DNA of 64,000 nt, from the NCBI GenBank assembly GCA_030704615.1, contig CM060731.1, positions 29,698,001-29,762,000 on the forward strand. The letters run 5' to 3'. Origin of the DNA: Takakia lepidozioides. Lineage: Eukaryota > Streptophyta > Takakiopsida > Takakiales > Takakiaceae. A program made the translations under genes and the position numbers. A model generated the notes under the pieces. It was given only the letters and a program-made list of their open reading frames with translations. It made no database searches and was not told where the DNA came from. Within the stretch, counting starts at the first letter, position 1; every line of letters begins with the position of its first letter. Positions 32,957 to 43,537 of this stretch are shown here, one piece after another.

Positions 32957-33560
32957 CTAACAGGCATTCAACTTTTTGCCTCGGTTGTCCCACCATTGAC
33001 TGGGGTCAGAAAAGTATTCATTCCACAGCTTCTCCTCATCTCTGTTATCTGTTTTTGGATACCACATATCCACCCAACGAGCTAACTTACAGAATTCAAT
33101 ATGCATCTCAAGGCCGAGTCTGATGAGAGGGCAAAACAGGCTGAAGTAGGTCGAAGAAGAAGGTTCCCTCGCCACATTGTCCTTGACCTCGTGTCATGAC
33201 CCATGGAGGATTTGATTTGACCGACCATCAACCCAAAAGGACCTCTTGTGTGTGTTGTTTGTCTCTGTAGTCAGGTAATGTCGGATTGGTCTGTGAGAAC
33301 CACCACGGTGCACCTAAGCGGGCAGAGACTGAAACACGGCTTGCTAAGACTGGTCAAGCTGGCTCTCCCAAGAACCTTGTAAACATCATGCAGACTACCA
33401 AATCATGGTACTAACAGGAGCCAAGAGCCCACATTTGCAGAATGGACAAACTTCTTCACATCGTATATTAAGAAAAAGCCACACCTTGCGATTGCGGTTG
33501 TCCCACCATCGTGAAGGATCTTTAAAAAACTCATGCGAGCTCTGCTCCGTGCTCCAAGGT
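32957..33560 (-). pseudogene. OSB-like organellar ssDNA-binding protein fragment
   Basis: Two copies of the motif typical of the PDF region of plant OSB proteins: HEFFKDPSRWWDNRNRK near 33500-33540 and LWNEYFSDPSQWWDNRGKK near 32970-33040, in the expected order on the minus strand. OSB proteins bind single-stranded DNA in mitochondria or plastids and limit aberrant recombination. No OB-fold domain is seen upstream (a PPR relic is there instead), and the conserved residues after each motif are lost. I read it as a partial, decayed copy. Confidence 0.55.
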
Positions 33561-33629
33561 AGCGGTTTGTGCTCAAAAAACCCGACACAAAGAGCAATCA
33601 GTACCTGGAGGCAGTATTCGGTTGACCTA

Positions 33630-34083
33630 CTATTCTAGAAGTGGGAGCTTGGTACACAATCCTGCAATCATCGCATTCCATGAGATCACATCTCTCTTAG
33701 GAATCCCATCAAACACTTGGTGAGCATCCACCACACTCCCGCACTTGCAGTACATGCTGATTCCAACATTGCCCACACGGACATCTGATTCAAATCCAAA
33801 CTTTAGAATGCACCCCTCTCGTTGCATAACGCCAAAGAGTGCAACTGCGTCTGGCCCATGCCCTTGCTAAGAAAATCCTGCCACCATTGCATACCACGAG
33901 ACTACATTTCGTTCAGGCATTTCGTGTGCATCCACTCTACTACCGCACTTGTAATATATGCTGAGAAGGGCAGTCCCAACTCGTACATTTGACTCCAACG
34001 GGTCTGCTTCGATGATCTTCCCGTGGAGCTGTATGCCCTGCTCCAGGGCTGTTGGGGTAGCACATGTCTCTGCGGACTTCCGT
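33630..34083 (-). pseudogene. PLS-type pentatricopeptide repeat (PPR) fragment
   Basis: On the minus strand it contains LEQGIQLHGKIIEADPLES, VGTALLSIYYKCGSRVDAH, PERNVVSWYAMVAGFS then a stop, and further on FESDVRVGN, MYCKCGSVVDAHQVFDG, PKRDVISWNAMIAG. These are L and S motifs of the plant PLS subclass that edits organellar RNA. Internal deletions and a stop codon show it is dead. Confidence 0.75.
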
Positions 34084-34426
34084 TACAACCGACCCACAGA
34101 AATGACGACGATGATGTGGCGTGATGACGATGACGTGGTGATGATGACGGGTCTACGATGAGGTGGCGACGATGAGGTGGCACTATGGCACCCATATCTG
34201 CTCTCTGCTAAACTAGCTCTCGACCTTCGGTCGTCGCTAGAATAAAAGTTTGACCGCAGATTCATAACTACATCCCCTACCTCGCTCATGGCATTTTCAG
34301 TATGGAACTCTGAACTTACAAGTATATCTTCTAGGATCATCAATAATTTCCGCAGAGTAGGGAAAAAAATTTGCAATTCTATTCAAATTTCTTAGATGGC
34401 ATTCGAAGTATTTCTAGATTGTTGAT
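34084..34426. other. Intergenic, no feature seen
   Basis: AT-rich sequence left of the MITE with no coding or repeat structure noted. Confidence 0.3.
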
Positions 34427-34434
34427 GTTGGGAC

Positions 34435-35142
34435 CAGTGTTGGACCGGTATCATCAACATTTCATACCAGCCAGGGTATGGTATTGTCGGTGAAGAGGCC
34501 TCCTTCATACTTGGCAGGTAATGGTATCAAGGTAGGTATTAAGCTTTTAATGTACCAGTCTGGTATCTATATTGTTTTGGCCTGGTATGGTATGGTATCA
34601 GTATTTCAAATTTCAAATCTTATATTGGGGGTATATCAATACTGGTATCAATACAGTTATTTTATTTTTTATTATTTTTTAAACTGAAAAATAAAAATCT
34701 GTCCAAATTATACCGCTGAGGTGATCACCTCAGCGGCTGAGTGCCGTAATTCATAATATCAAGGAGCTGGATCTCACCTTAGGTAATTTGAGGTCACTTT
34801 ACAAGAGCCATACACTTTACAAGAGCCATATTACAGGCTGATAAATGAGACAATGCTCCAAGCCTAAGCAGATTTTTGAATGGCAAAATCAGAGCCCCCA
34901 AAATCGCCATTCAGATGTCTCAATCAAAGAGCCGCAACTCTCCATTGCTGTACCCTAAATCCCTAATGCTCCACACATTGATACCTAGGGTGCAAGCGAC
35001 GGCTGAAGACATAGTATGGGTATCAAGTTGCGTTCCTTACGATACCAGGTCTGGTAGGAGCCCAGGTATTAGCGTTATACTATATTGCCCCCAATATGTT
35101 CTGCCTGGAGTATTGCCAGTTGCTTATACCGGTCCAGCACTG
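34435..35142. mobile_element. hAT-type MITE, copy 1
   Basis: The element begins CAGTGTTGGACCGGTAT and ends in its inverted copy with one mismatch. It is flanked by a perfect 8-bp target duplication GTTGGGAC (34427-34434 and 35143-35150). An 8-bp duplication and CAGTG ends are typical of the hAT superfamily. It is 708 bp with no transposase and many internal CTGGTA/TACCAG motifs. Confidence 0.85.
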
Positions 35143-35150
35143 GTTGGGAC

Positions 35151-35594
35151 GTTCGAAGCACAAATTCAGCAACTTGAATTTGATAAGTACTCGTACAACA
35201 AAGTGTGTGTTGCGGGTGCAGGGATTGGACTGCATCCCTGAGATATATTATCTATTGATGGACTCACAGAGCTCTCATCTTGATGCTCGATGGGTGAACC
35301 ATGCCATACAAGTATTCTCACTTGGCACACTTGTCGAGCTGTAGTTTGACATTTACTCGGCAATAACTTCTCGATCAATTGCTAGTACACTGTACATAGC
35401 AGATCTAAGATCCTGGAAGGTTCTTGTTTAGTTCAGAAATAAGATACACGATCTGTTCACTTGAGGACATGTTCATATACTTGCGCTCACCTAGTCAAGA
35501 GCGAGCTCTCAATTCCTCATATCCATGTGAACTAGCTCAACTGACTTTCAAGAGATTAGAGGAACATTACGCAACTCAGATTTGAGAATCTCCT
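35151..35594. other. Region upstream of invertase relic
   Basis: No 5' invertase exon was found (the WMNDPNG region and mini-exon are not visible). Nothing else seen. Confidence 0.3.
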
Positions 35595-35595
35595 G

Positions 35596-37466
35596 GCAGG
35601 GCCAATGTATCACAAGGGATACTATCACCTCTTCTATCAGTACAGCCCAAATGCAGCAGTGGCCGGTCCTATAGAGTGGGGTCATGCAGTCTCAGGAGAC
35701 CTTGAGCATTCATTGGCGCTACTTGGAATGAGCTTGGAAGCAGCCCTTTATCGAGACAAATGGTATGATGTCAATGGAGTGTGGTCTGGGTCGGCTACTT
35801 TTGTGGAAGATGGCTCTCCTGTGTTGCTGTACATTGGCAACTCGAATGCATCTATCCAACACAGAACTTGGCCAATCCTGCCGATAAATCCGACCCCTTG
35901 CTCAGAAAATGGATTAAGGTTAGTCTGTCTACTCTTCTTCCATACTCTCTTTTACACTGCCTGTCCGCCGCATCCAATCTTATTCTGTGAAGTCGTAGGA
36001 CCACTGAAAATACAATGTAAAGGAGTCTACACGTCTACCGTAACTTCAGTACTTCATCTGGAGATTCAACGTCTAAGATCCTTGGACCCATGAATTCACG
36101 AGTGGTCCATTCCACAACAGCCACCTGTGTCCCACCCTTGTCCTGGTACAGCAAGCATGATCACTAGAGTGGCTCTTGAAATTTGACGTGTATAGTGCTC
36201 AACAATTATCGGAATTTCGGTCCATAGAGGGGCAACTTTGAAGCCGGTCCAACTCTAGATCATTGTCCCGGAAGTTAATCTAAGTTAGAATTCTGCCAGA
36301 CTCAATAATTTCATCCTGAAGATCCTCTTCTTCAACTGATCCTGTTGAGCAAGTGTTCACCCTATGGGTCGTTCAAGGATCCGCGCAATCCCATTGCAGT
36401 CGCTCCGCCGGGATACAACAGCACTAAATCCCACAACCGCGTGGAAAGGCCCTGATGGGGTATGGAGAATGCTGGTGGGTGGGTGCCAACACAGGTGCTG
36501 GAGGGACAATTGGAACTGCTCTGTTGTTCAAAAGCAAAGATTTTCAAACCTGGAAATACGATCGACAATTGCACTCTCACGCAGGCACTGGAATGTGGGA
36601 ATGCCCAGATTTTTACCCTGTGCAACTTTCGGGTGAGCTGGGCCTGGACCCCTCAGTCCATGGACCCTCAGTGAAACACGTGCTCAAAATCAGCTCAGAT
36701 GATAAAAAGCACGACTACTATTCTGTGGGGAAATACCGCACAGAATCCGACACTTACGAGCCCGAGACCGGGCGGTTGGAAGATACTCTTTTGCAGTGAT
36801 CAAAGCAGGTTACAATCGCCAATCGTCTTTCTACTCAAGTGACAAGAGGACTTAGAAAGCTCTTTGATTTCGTTTTACCGACTTCAATCTTGTTTCTATA
36901 AAATCTTTGAATGTCGTGGATAGTTAAGCTGTTCCTTTGGCGCGCAGGTGGTCTGTGGGGTCGGCTCTCGACAAAACCACTTAACTGCAGCTAATGTCCG
37001 TGTGTATCCAAACAAATTTCTGTCTGTCCGTGTCCTGGTATGCGATCCTCCTTCTATACAAGCGATAATTTCAAAATTATAACCACTCCCACATCGAAGC
37101 CTCGGTGTGCTTGCATCCATAAAGAAGATTAGTATCTTGAAAGTCTTGCACCAGATATGTTTGGGGCCAGGTGTCTTCACCGAACCCACTTTCCCTATTG
37201 AAGTAAAAGATCTAGGGTCTAGTTTATTGGTCATCGAGATTCTGCTAAATCATCACCAATCCTGATGGTGTGTGCAGGTGGATCATGTAGTTGTGGAAAG
37301 CTTTGCCCAAGGAGGCAGAACTGTTATTGCGTCAAGGGTCTACCCTGAGCTTGCATTTGGAAAATCAGCACATGTGTACCTTTTCACTAATGGCACTAAA
37401 GATGTCACAGCTCACAGTGTTGAAGTGTGGAATATGAGGACAGTTAAATTCTCAGAATTGATTTAG
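35596..37466 (+). pseudogene. Plant acid (cell-wall/vacuolar type) invertase, GH32, broken
   Basis: Relic of a beta-fructofuranosidase that hydrolyses sucrose in the wall or vacuole. The first recognisable exon starts right after an acceptor at GPMYHKGYYHLFYQYSP, the usual exon 3 boundary after the mini-exon encoding DPN. It continues through WYDVNGVWSGSATF and DPLLRKWIK with a one-base frameshift near 35855. The next exon (about 36340-36795) has NPTTAWKGPDGVWRML, where the conserved RDP aspartate is asparagine, then frameshifts, then the intact acid-base motif GTGMWECPDFYP and KHDYYSVGKY. The central exon encoding the rest of the propeller and start of the beta-sandwich is missing. The last exon (37279-37466) gives VDHVVVESFAQGGRT and NGTKDV. 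Frameshifts and the deletion make it non-functional. Confidence 0.8.
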
Positions 37467-38663
37467 ACCTTTGTATATTGGAACTAGTATCATGAAGGTC
37501 CAAAATATGCCATACAACATTTGTTTAGTCTGCCAGTCACTAAGGGCTTAGTTTCTAGGCCGCAGGGTCAATGGATGCCAAACAGAATCTCTTCAACTAC
37601 CTTTTCAGCCTGTTCTCAGACTGCAGACTATTGCCCAGGCCTACAGGTACTTGATTCAGTGTCTGGAATGGCCAGCAGCTTGAGCTTTACATAGCTCCCA
37701 TGTTTGCTTCCTGCAAACACACATGTCAAAGATTATTCAATATCGGAGCTTAAGCTAGGGAAGTACATTTTTTACGTTGTAATATATATAAGACTGATTA
37801 TATACGTGTACAGAAATTGAGAATCACAGGATACTCTGAAAAGCCAACAAATAATCAGGGATAGAGCCACCAACAGTGTTGTCTTCGATTGGCAATGGGG
37901 GAAGAGAAAGTGTCAGGGGTGCAGCTTGAGGATGCAGGCCGTGTATGCTTGAGTTGTAATCCAACCAGCATTTTGAACTGCAATGGGCAGATCAATAGAG
38001 TGTGACCACACTTTTCTGTTGATCCAAATCAAACCCACAAATAGGATACGCGAACCCAAGAGGATGCTCAAACCCTGTTCACTTCGTAGGGCACTACATA
38101 AACACGACTTTGTCCCTTGGCCCCTGCACTGTTCCTTCCTTTGTGACATGCTTCAGGCTGTGAACACTTTCCTTCGTTTCTGATCCACCTTCCATCATTC
38201 CACAAGTTCAAACTAAACCAGTGCGAGAAAAGAGAAGTATCCCTGGCAACGTTAGCTTAGGGAGACTTTACATTAGGGTTCTCGGTTGACAACCCCATTC
38301 GACCAAATTATGTAGTATTTCGCTTTGGCCTGTCAAGAATACTGCATGCACTACAGTCCCAATCAATGTGTAAAGTTCCCAGACACCAAGTAAGAACCCA
38401 AGTTTGAAGAGTTGTGATGCGCGCTACAGGAGGAGCTTGCCTCAGGCAGGGCGAGTGGAGGTAAATTGTCATGCATCTTAGACATAACTCAGACATAACT
38501 TACAAGGCTTATAGTAAGGATCATGATGCCCATGTTTTCTCCTCCTTGCACCTCCCTTCCTCAAGGTTCCATTTGGAATGGTGCTCACACAGAGGCCTAG
38601 GCAGCAAAGGTGGCCATCACCTCGACCCCTGCAACATACTCGATAGAGAACACACTTGCTTCG
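37467..38663. other. Intergenic between convergent invertase relic and AAA-ATPase
   Basis: No convincing gene. Short open frames lack domain signal. An AT-rich patch lies near 37790. Confidence 0.3.
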
Positions 38664-40631
38664 TCAACGGCCTCGCCATCGACCTGGTCTGCCTAGTTTT
38701 TTTGTTATCCCTGTGTTGAATAGCGCCACTCTATTGGAGAGTTTTGATTTGGGAGGATCTCCTTCTGCCTGCTCCTCCTTCTTTTTCTGCAGGTGAGTAA
38801 CGACGAACTCAAGCGCCAAGGTCGGGTCATCTTTGTTTTCAAATAAGAACTCTGTCACTTCAGCGGGCGTGACGAGCCTTCCCTCAGATTCCAAACAGCG
38901 CTCCACCGCATCAAACAACGGGTGGGTTTCGGTCGACAAATAGGTACGAGCCAGGGCTCTGAATGTCGCAAAGTTGCAGTAGGACATCTGGATGTGCATG
39001 TCCATTCGCCCTGGGCGCAGCAGCGCTGGGTCCAGCTTTTCGACATGGTTGGTGGTAAAGATGATGATACGCTCGTCCCCTGAGCTCGACCATAGCCCAT
39101 CCGTGAAGTTCAAAAGCCCCGAGAGCGTCACTCGCGGAGTCTCACTGTTTGAGCCATCAACTGGAGTTGGGCGTACAGCAGCAGGCGTGCGCTGGCTGCA
39201 GATATCGAGAGAACAGTCAATGTCTTCTATGACAATTATCGATTGGGATGAAGTATTCACCAGCAGCTGCTTCAACTCATTATTATCAGACACCTGATCC
39301 AACCGGCTTCTTGACAGGTCAGATACTGAATCAATGGAATGCAATTTCTGAGAAACCGCCTAAAGTGCATACGATGTAAATAGACATTGAAATACAGGTG
39401 CACATGGCTGCATAAGTAGTGTACACATGTGACATGCTTGGAGATTGTGCACGAGAGTCTAAACAAAGTGAATGCATAAGGCTGAAAAGATGCACAGACC
39501 TTCGTTAGCTCAAGGTCATAAATGTCGTATTTGAGGTAGTTGGCAATGGCGGCTATCAAGCTGGACTTGCCAGTACCAGGTGGCCCATACAGCAAATAGC
39601 CTCGCTTCCATGCGCGACCGACCTTTCGAAAGAAGCTTTTCCCCTGTGTGAATGCTTGCAAGTCAGCCAAGAGGCGTGCCTTGAGGGTGGGATCCATAGC
39701 CATAGTTTCGAGAGTCGAGGGATGCTGGAAGTTATGCTTGGACCACCAGCAGGATTGCATGTTGTTGTAAATATGCAGATCCCGGACCTGGCGCCGGTAC
39801 GCTGCTGCACTCTCTGTAACATAGTCCAGGTAGGGTCCCATTACCCAGTCCTTGTCGTTCTTGCGCATCTTGAGTAGGAATTCGGCCTCCTTCACAACAA
39901 CATCATCGTCAACATCATCTTTGGATTTCTTGCATGATTTGTGCGACCACCACACGGTCACGCCCTTGTATGTGTCAGCCACAATTTCGCCATCTGTCAG
40001 CCAGAGTGTCAGTTGACAACAGATCATTAAGATTATAGGCGAAAATATCAACTGGTGAACTCAAATGTGAAAGGCTAAGCCTTGAGATGAGTGAATGTTC
40101 ACTGGAGGATTTCAATGACTGCTTCCATCTCCCACGGAGCAACAACAATCGATGGTTTAGACTTATGTAAAATGCTACAAAATTTCACAAACTATTACTT
40201 CCATTCACATTGCGTTGGGTACCGGTCCGGTGGATTTGGTTATATGGTGGAAATCAAGTATGCCTCGGATTGCAGGTCCGCGCAAACTCTGATGGGAACA
40301 AGCAGACCTCAACACAGATGTATACAGTTATAGATACATACCTGCCAGATCGACAGTGACTTTGGTTTCTCTCTCGTCCCTGGAAAGCACCAGCTCGTCA
40401 GCTTGAATGCACAGATTGACGGCCTGGAAATACTGATGCACAGTGCGGTACAGGTGATTTACCCCTTCAGAGCTGTTCGATTCCGGGATGTGGAATGAAG
40501 CGGAGGAGGCAGCTTTGAAAATTATCTGCCACAATCTTTGCCGCGCGGCATCGAGCATTTCAGTCAGTTCAGCTGGAAGAAAGCTTCGGACGAGTGTGAC
40601 AAATCCCAGCAAAGACCAAATATATGACACA

Positions 40632-40636
<5 letters not shown>
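38664..40636 (-). CDS. BCS1-like AAA-ATPase (AATP1/HSR4-type)
   Basis: Three exons: 40342-40636, 39500-39993 and 38664-39293, with GT-AG junctions that join in frame to give 472 residues, normal for the plant family. The N terminus has a hydrophobic segment (about residues 6-20) as in membrane-anchored members, followed by the plant AAA-ATPase N-terminal region (YKGVTVWWSH, RRQVRDLHIYNN). Walker A (GPPGTGKSS) is at about 235-243 and Walker B (IIVIEDID) at about 282-289. Sensor and arginine-finger regions follow (IIIFTTNHVEKLDPALLRPG). Family members act at mitochondrial, ER or other membranes in stress responses; the substrate is not predictable. I chose the Met before DVSYIWSLLG as start because the Met 15 codons upstream would translate a GA microsatellite. 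The frame is intact, so it is probably functional. Confidence 0.88.

Positions 40637-40668
<32 letters not shown>
40634..40668. repeat. (CT)n microsatellite at the AAA-ATPase 5' leader
   Basis: About 17 CT units immediately upstream of the chosen start codon (GA repeat on the coding strand). GA-rich leaders are common in plants and could influence expression. Confidence 0.9.
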
Positions 40669-40672
<4 letters not shown>

Positions 40673-41121
40673 CCTAGGCAATGAATTTTCTCTCCGACCT
40701 CTCCCCTCCAGTTCTCTAGACGCAACGAAACCGACTCGGATAGTCGTTGATGTCAGAACAGTCTACTCAATAATCTCTAACGAAAGATCTTGTCGGCAAA
40801 TTAGATCTAGATACCACTAGTTAGCAAAATCTGAAGTCTCAGGACTGCTGCTGTGGACTTATAGAGCGCGGTGGACACGGTCCCCAGTCGCCTCGTGAAT
40901 GAGACCCCACACAGCAGCTACCTCGAGGGCGGCGCGATGACTTCGCCCGCACTCCACTTTTTCATCCACTAAATTGGGTGGCGGAACGACCAGTGCATAG
41001 TAACGGAAGCCGTATTTCATTCACCGAATAATCAGACGAACTAAATCACTATCCAGCAAAATTAAATGGCACAGATCGCGGGAGTGCCCCTCTAACGAGC
41101 AGCTACCAGCTACCCCCGCTG

Positions 41122-41193
41122 AGGCCCCACCGAGATTCGAACTCGGGCTCTTGGATTCAAAGTCCAATGTCGTAACCACTAGACTATGAGGCC
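41122..41193 (-). tRNA. tRNA-Gln (anticodon TTG)
   Basis: On the minus strand a 72-base cloverleaf: acceptor GGCCTCA pairing with TGGGGCC, discriminator T, an A-box-like TAGTCTAGTGG, anticodon stem TTGGA/TCCAA with loop CTTTGAA (anticodon TTG, decoding CAA), and T-loop GTTCGAATC, which also serves as the B box. There is no intron and CCA is not encoded, as in eukaryotic nuclear genes. The nearest T-run downstream is about 60 bases away, so termination is not obvious. Confidence 0.88.
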
Positions 41194-41337
41194 ACCCTGA
41201 CAAAACATTTCTAGAAATGAGCTTAAAATTTAATACAAATGGACTGCATCCAACCCTACATTTGTAGGATTTCAGTATGTATTGCGTTAGCCTCTCAATG
41301 CACAAGCCCTTTTAGGCAAGACTTTTTCCATATATAC

Positions 41338-42307
41338 CAGTGCTCGTCTGGTATCAGGTTTACGACAAACCACGCTCGTATGAGTACCAAATTAAGTTTG
41401 GTAGTTTATTTTGTTTGTAGCGAGGTAGAGATCTCCCAAACCGCAAGGCCTCCGCCCGGGGTCTTGATACAGCTGAAAAGCCCTCTATGAGTGGAGTGCA
41501 TCAATGCGGTTTCATAATTTTTGGATCTGCGGTGTGGGAGGTCTTTTTTGTCTATAGAAATTCATGAAGAATAGTAAATTGCGTTTTTCTATTAGCCCTT
41601 CATTTGTCTTTCCCTACAAGTGGTCATTGGTCATAAATGTATGTGCTCAACGGCAGAGGCCACACTAGTGAGTACCGGAGGTCTCACAAAATGCTCCTAC
41701 CAATTTGGTATATATAATGACAGATGTGTTTTATCATTCTAGACACTAGTATGAGTACTGAATATCACTTATCACAATACCGGCTGGTCTCAGGTACCAG
41801 TACTGGTATCGTTCAAGTGTATTTTTTAGTTCAACCCTGTGGCCTGCTGTTGAGCACATAAATTTATGACCATGTGTACCAAAAGACAACTGACGGGCCA
41901 ATACTCCAAAAAAACCAAATTTAGTATTTTTCATAAATTTTCAGTGAGAAAATACTTGAAATTCAATATCTCCCACACCGGTAGGTCCCAAAATTACATG
42001 CCTACTCATCGAGGGCTATCCAATGGTATCAATACCTGGGCGAAGTTTGGGAGATCTCAATGTACATATAGACAAACAAAACAAAACAAACTACCAAGCT
42101 TAATATATATATTATTTTTATCAAGTATCTAGCAAAACAAAACCTTGGTAAAGTCATAAAGTCCAGTGTGTATAATATACATATAATTATATAAAAACTC
42201 TGGTATATAAAAGTCTCTAGTCTATACCAGCCTGGTCTGATCTTTACGTACCAGTGCATATACCAGAATTTATACCAATCTTTTGCCTATATACCAGACC
42301 AACACTG
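41338..42307. mobile_element. hAT-type MITE, copy 2
   Basis: Begins CAGTGCTCGTCTGGTAT and ends in an inverted copy with two mismatches. It is flanked by perfect 8-bp duplications ATATATAC (41330-41337 and 42308-42315). It is 970 bp, with no transposase, rich in TACCAG/CTGGTA and AT. Same family as the MITE at 34.4 kb. Confidence 0.85.
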
Positions 42308-42315
42308 ATATATAC

Positions 42316-43537
42316 CACATATATATGTATGTATATTAGCCAGACTTTTGTATATATATGTGTACATACCACATATGTATAGTACAGAGATGTCATAGAT
42401 ATGGTATATTTTCAGAAAAATCGATTTCCATAGAAACGTATACACTACCTTGCCAAACACTTATTCAGAGAAATCCAACATAGAAATGAGAGATTACAAC
42501 ATTTGAGTGGAGGACACATGGTTTTTGTTCCCAGCCGGGCAGTTTTCTGGGGGTGAAAGTCTGGTTTTCTTACCAGATTTCCTAAGCAAAAAGGTTTTGG
42601 TCGGGGGTCAATTTCTTCACCAGATAACCCAGCTCCCCATAGTCCAGAATATTAGGAATTGTTTTTTCATGTAGCTCTTATTATGTAGTGTCATTTAGGG
42701 GTTAGAAAGATGGGCAGCGTAAAATTTCACTTTCTGCTATAGGGTCAATCCATGAAATCTAGCAATTTACAGTGATGATGATGCGAGCAAGACTTAACTG
42801 TTTTAGATGAGTTGAGGGGTCAGATCTCCTCTGATGCCCAAGAGTAAGTTCCCTCTCTAACAGAGGGTGCTTTTAGAGGGGGGGCTCAGCCTATCCAAAC
42901 ATTTTGGACCAACTCCCCCAGACCAAAATTATGTTGATAGTTTCATCATTACAAGGGCGATTTTTCACCAGAAAAAAAAACACTGGGAACCACCTCTGAA
43001 TGTTTCATCAGTTGAAGTGAGCATGTGCATGCGGATCCTCTACAAATTTTTCCGAATGGATCAATCAATCTGCTGGTTAGTTGGTCATCTGGTTGAGTGA
43101 ATGGAATTTGTGGGGGAAAACACTGCTTGGAAAGGTTGCATATCTCTGCTCCAGTTTCTCCAACAAGCTCATGGTGCCATTCTGTCAGAGCATCAGGCAG
43201 CCATTGCTACCCACCTACTACAACTTCCATTTCCTAAACCTCATGAAGCCTTGTCTCTCACTTACTCAAAGTTTAGATGAACAGCAACTCTTCACATGCA
43301 TTTATCCTTCTATACACCAATTACTTGTTGGTTCATCCTCCGAGTCATTCCAATGTGATTCATGAAATTCATTGCCAATGCTGACTATGTTTGCAAAGCT
43401 CCATCAGGACATCAGAGGACTAGCATATCCAGAGCTCTACATGAGAGGAGAGAAGTGTTGGAAATATACCATGTTTTTTTCCAGTGGAGGTCCTGAACTT
43501 GCTCTATTTCTGATCCTTCGTCTCTCTAATCCCTCTC
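42316..43537. other. Intergenic 3' of RAD51C
   Basis: AT-rich. Short open frames without recognisable domains. Nothing supported. Confidence 0.3.

Noticed and set aside
1-33000. Bacterial or phage contamination as the source of the ParB-MTase genes
   Set aside because: The genes contain spliceosomal introns at shared positions and are interleaved with plant-type transposases and a plant gypsy element.
40634-40681. Upstream ATG giving an N terminus of repeated Arg-Glu in the AAA-ATPase
   Set aside because: Those codons are a GA microsatellite; the next Met starts sequence that matches the family.
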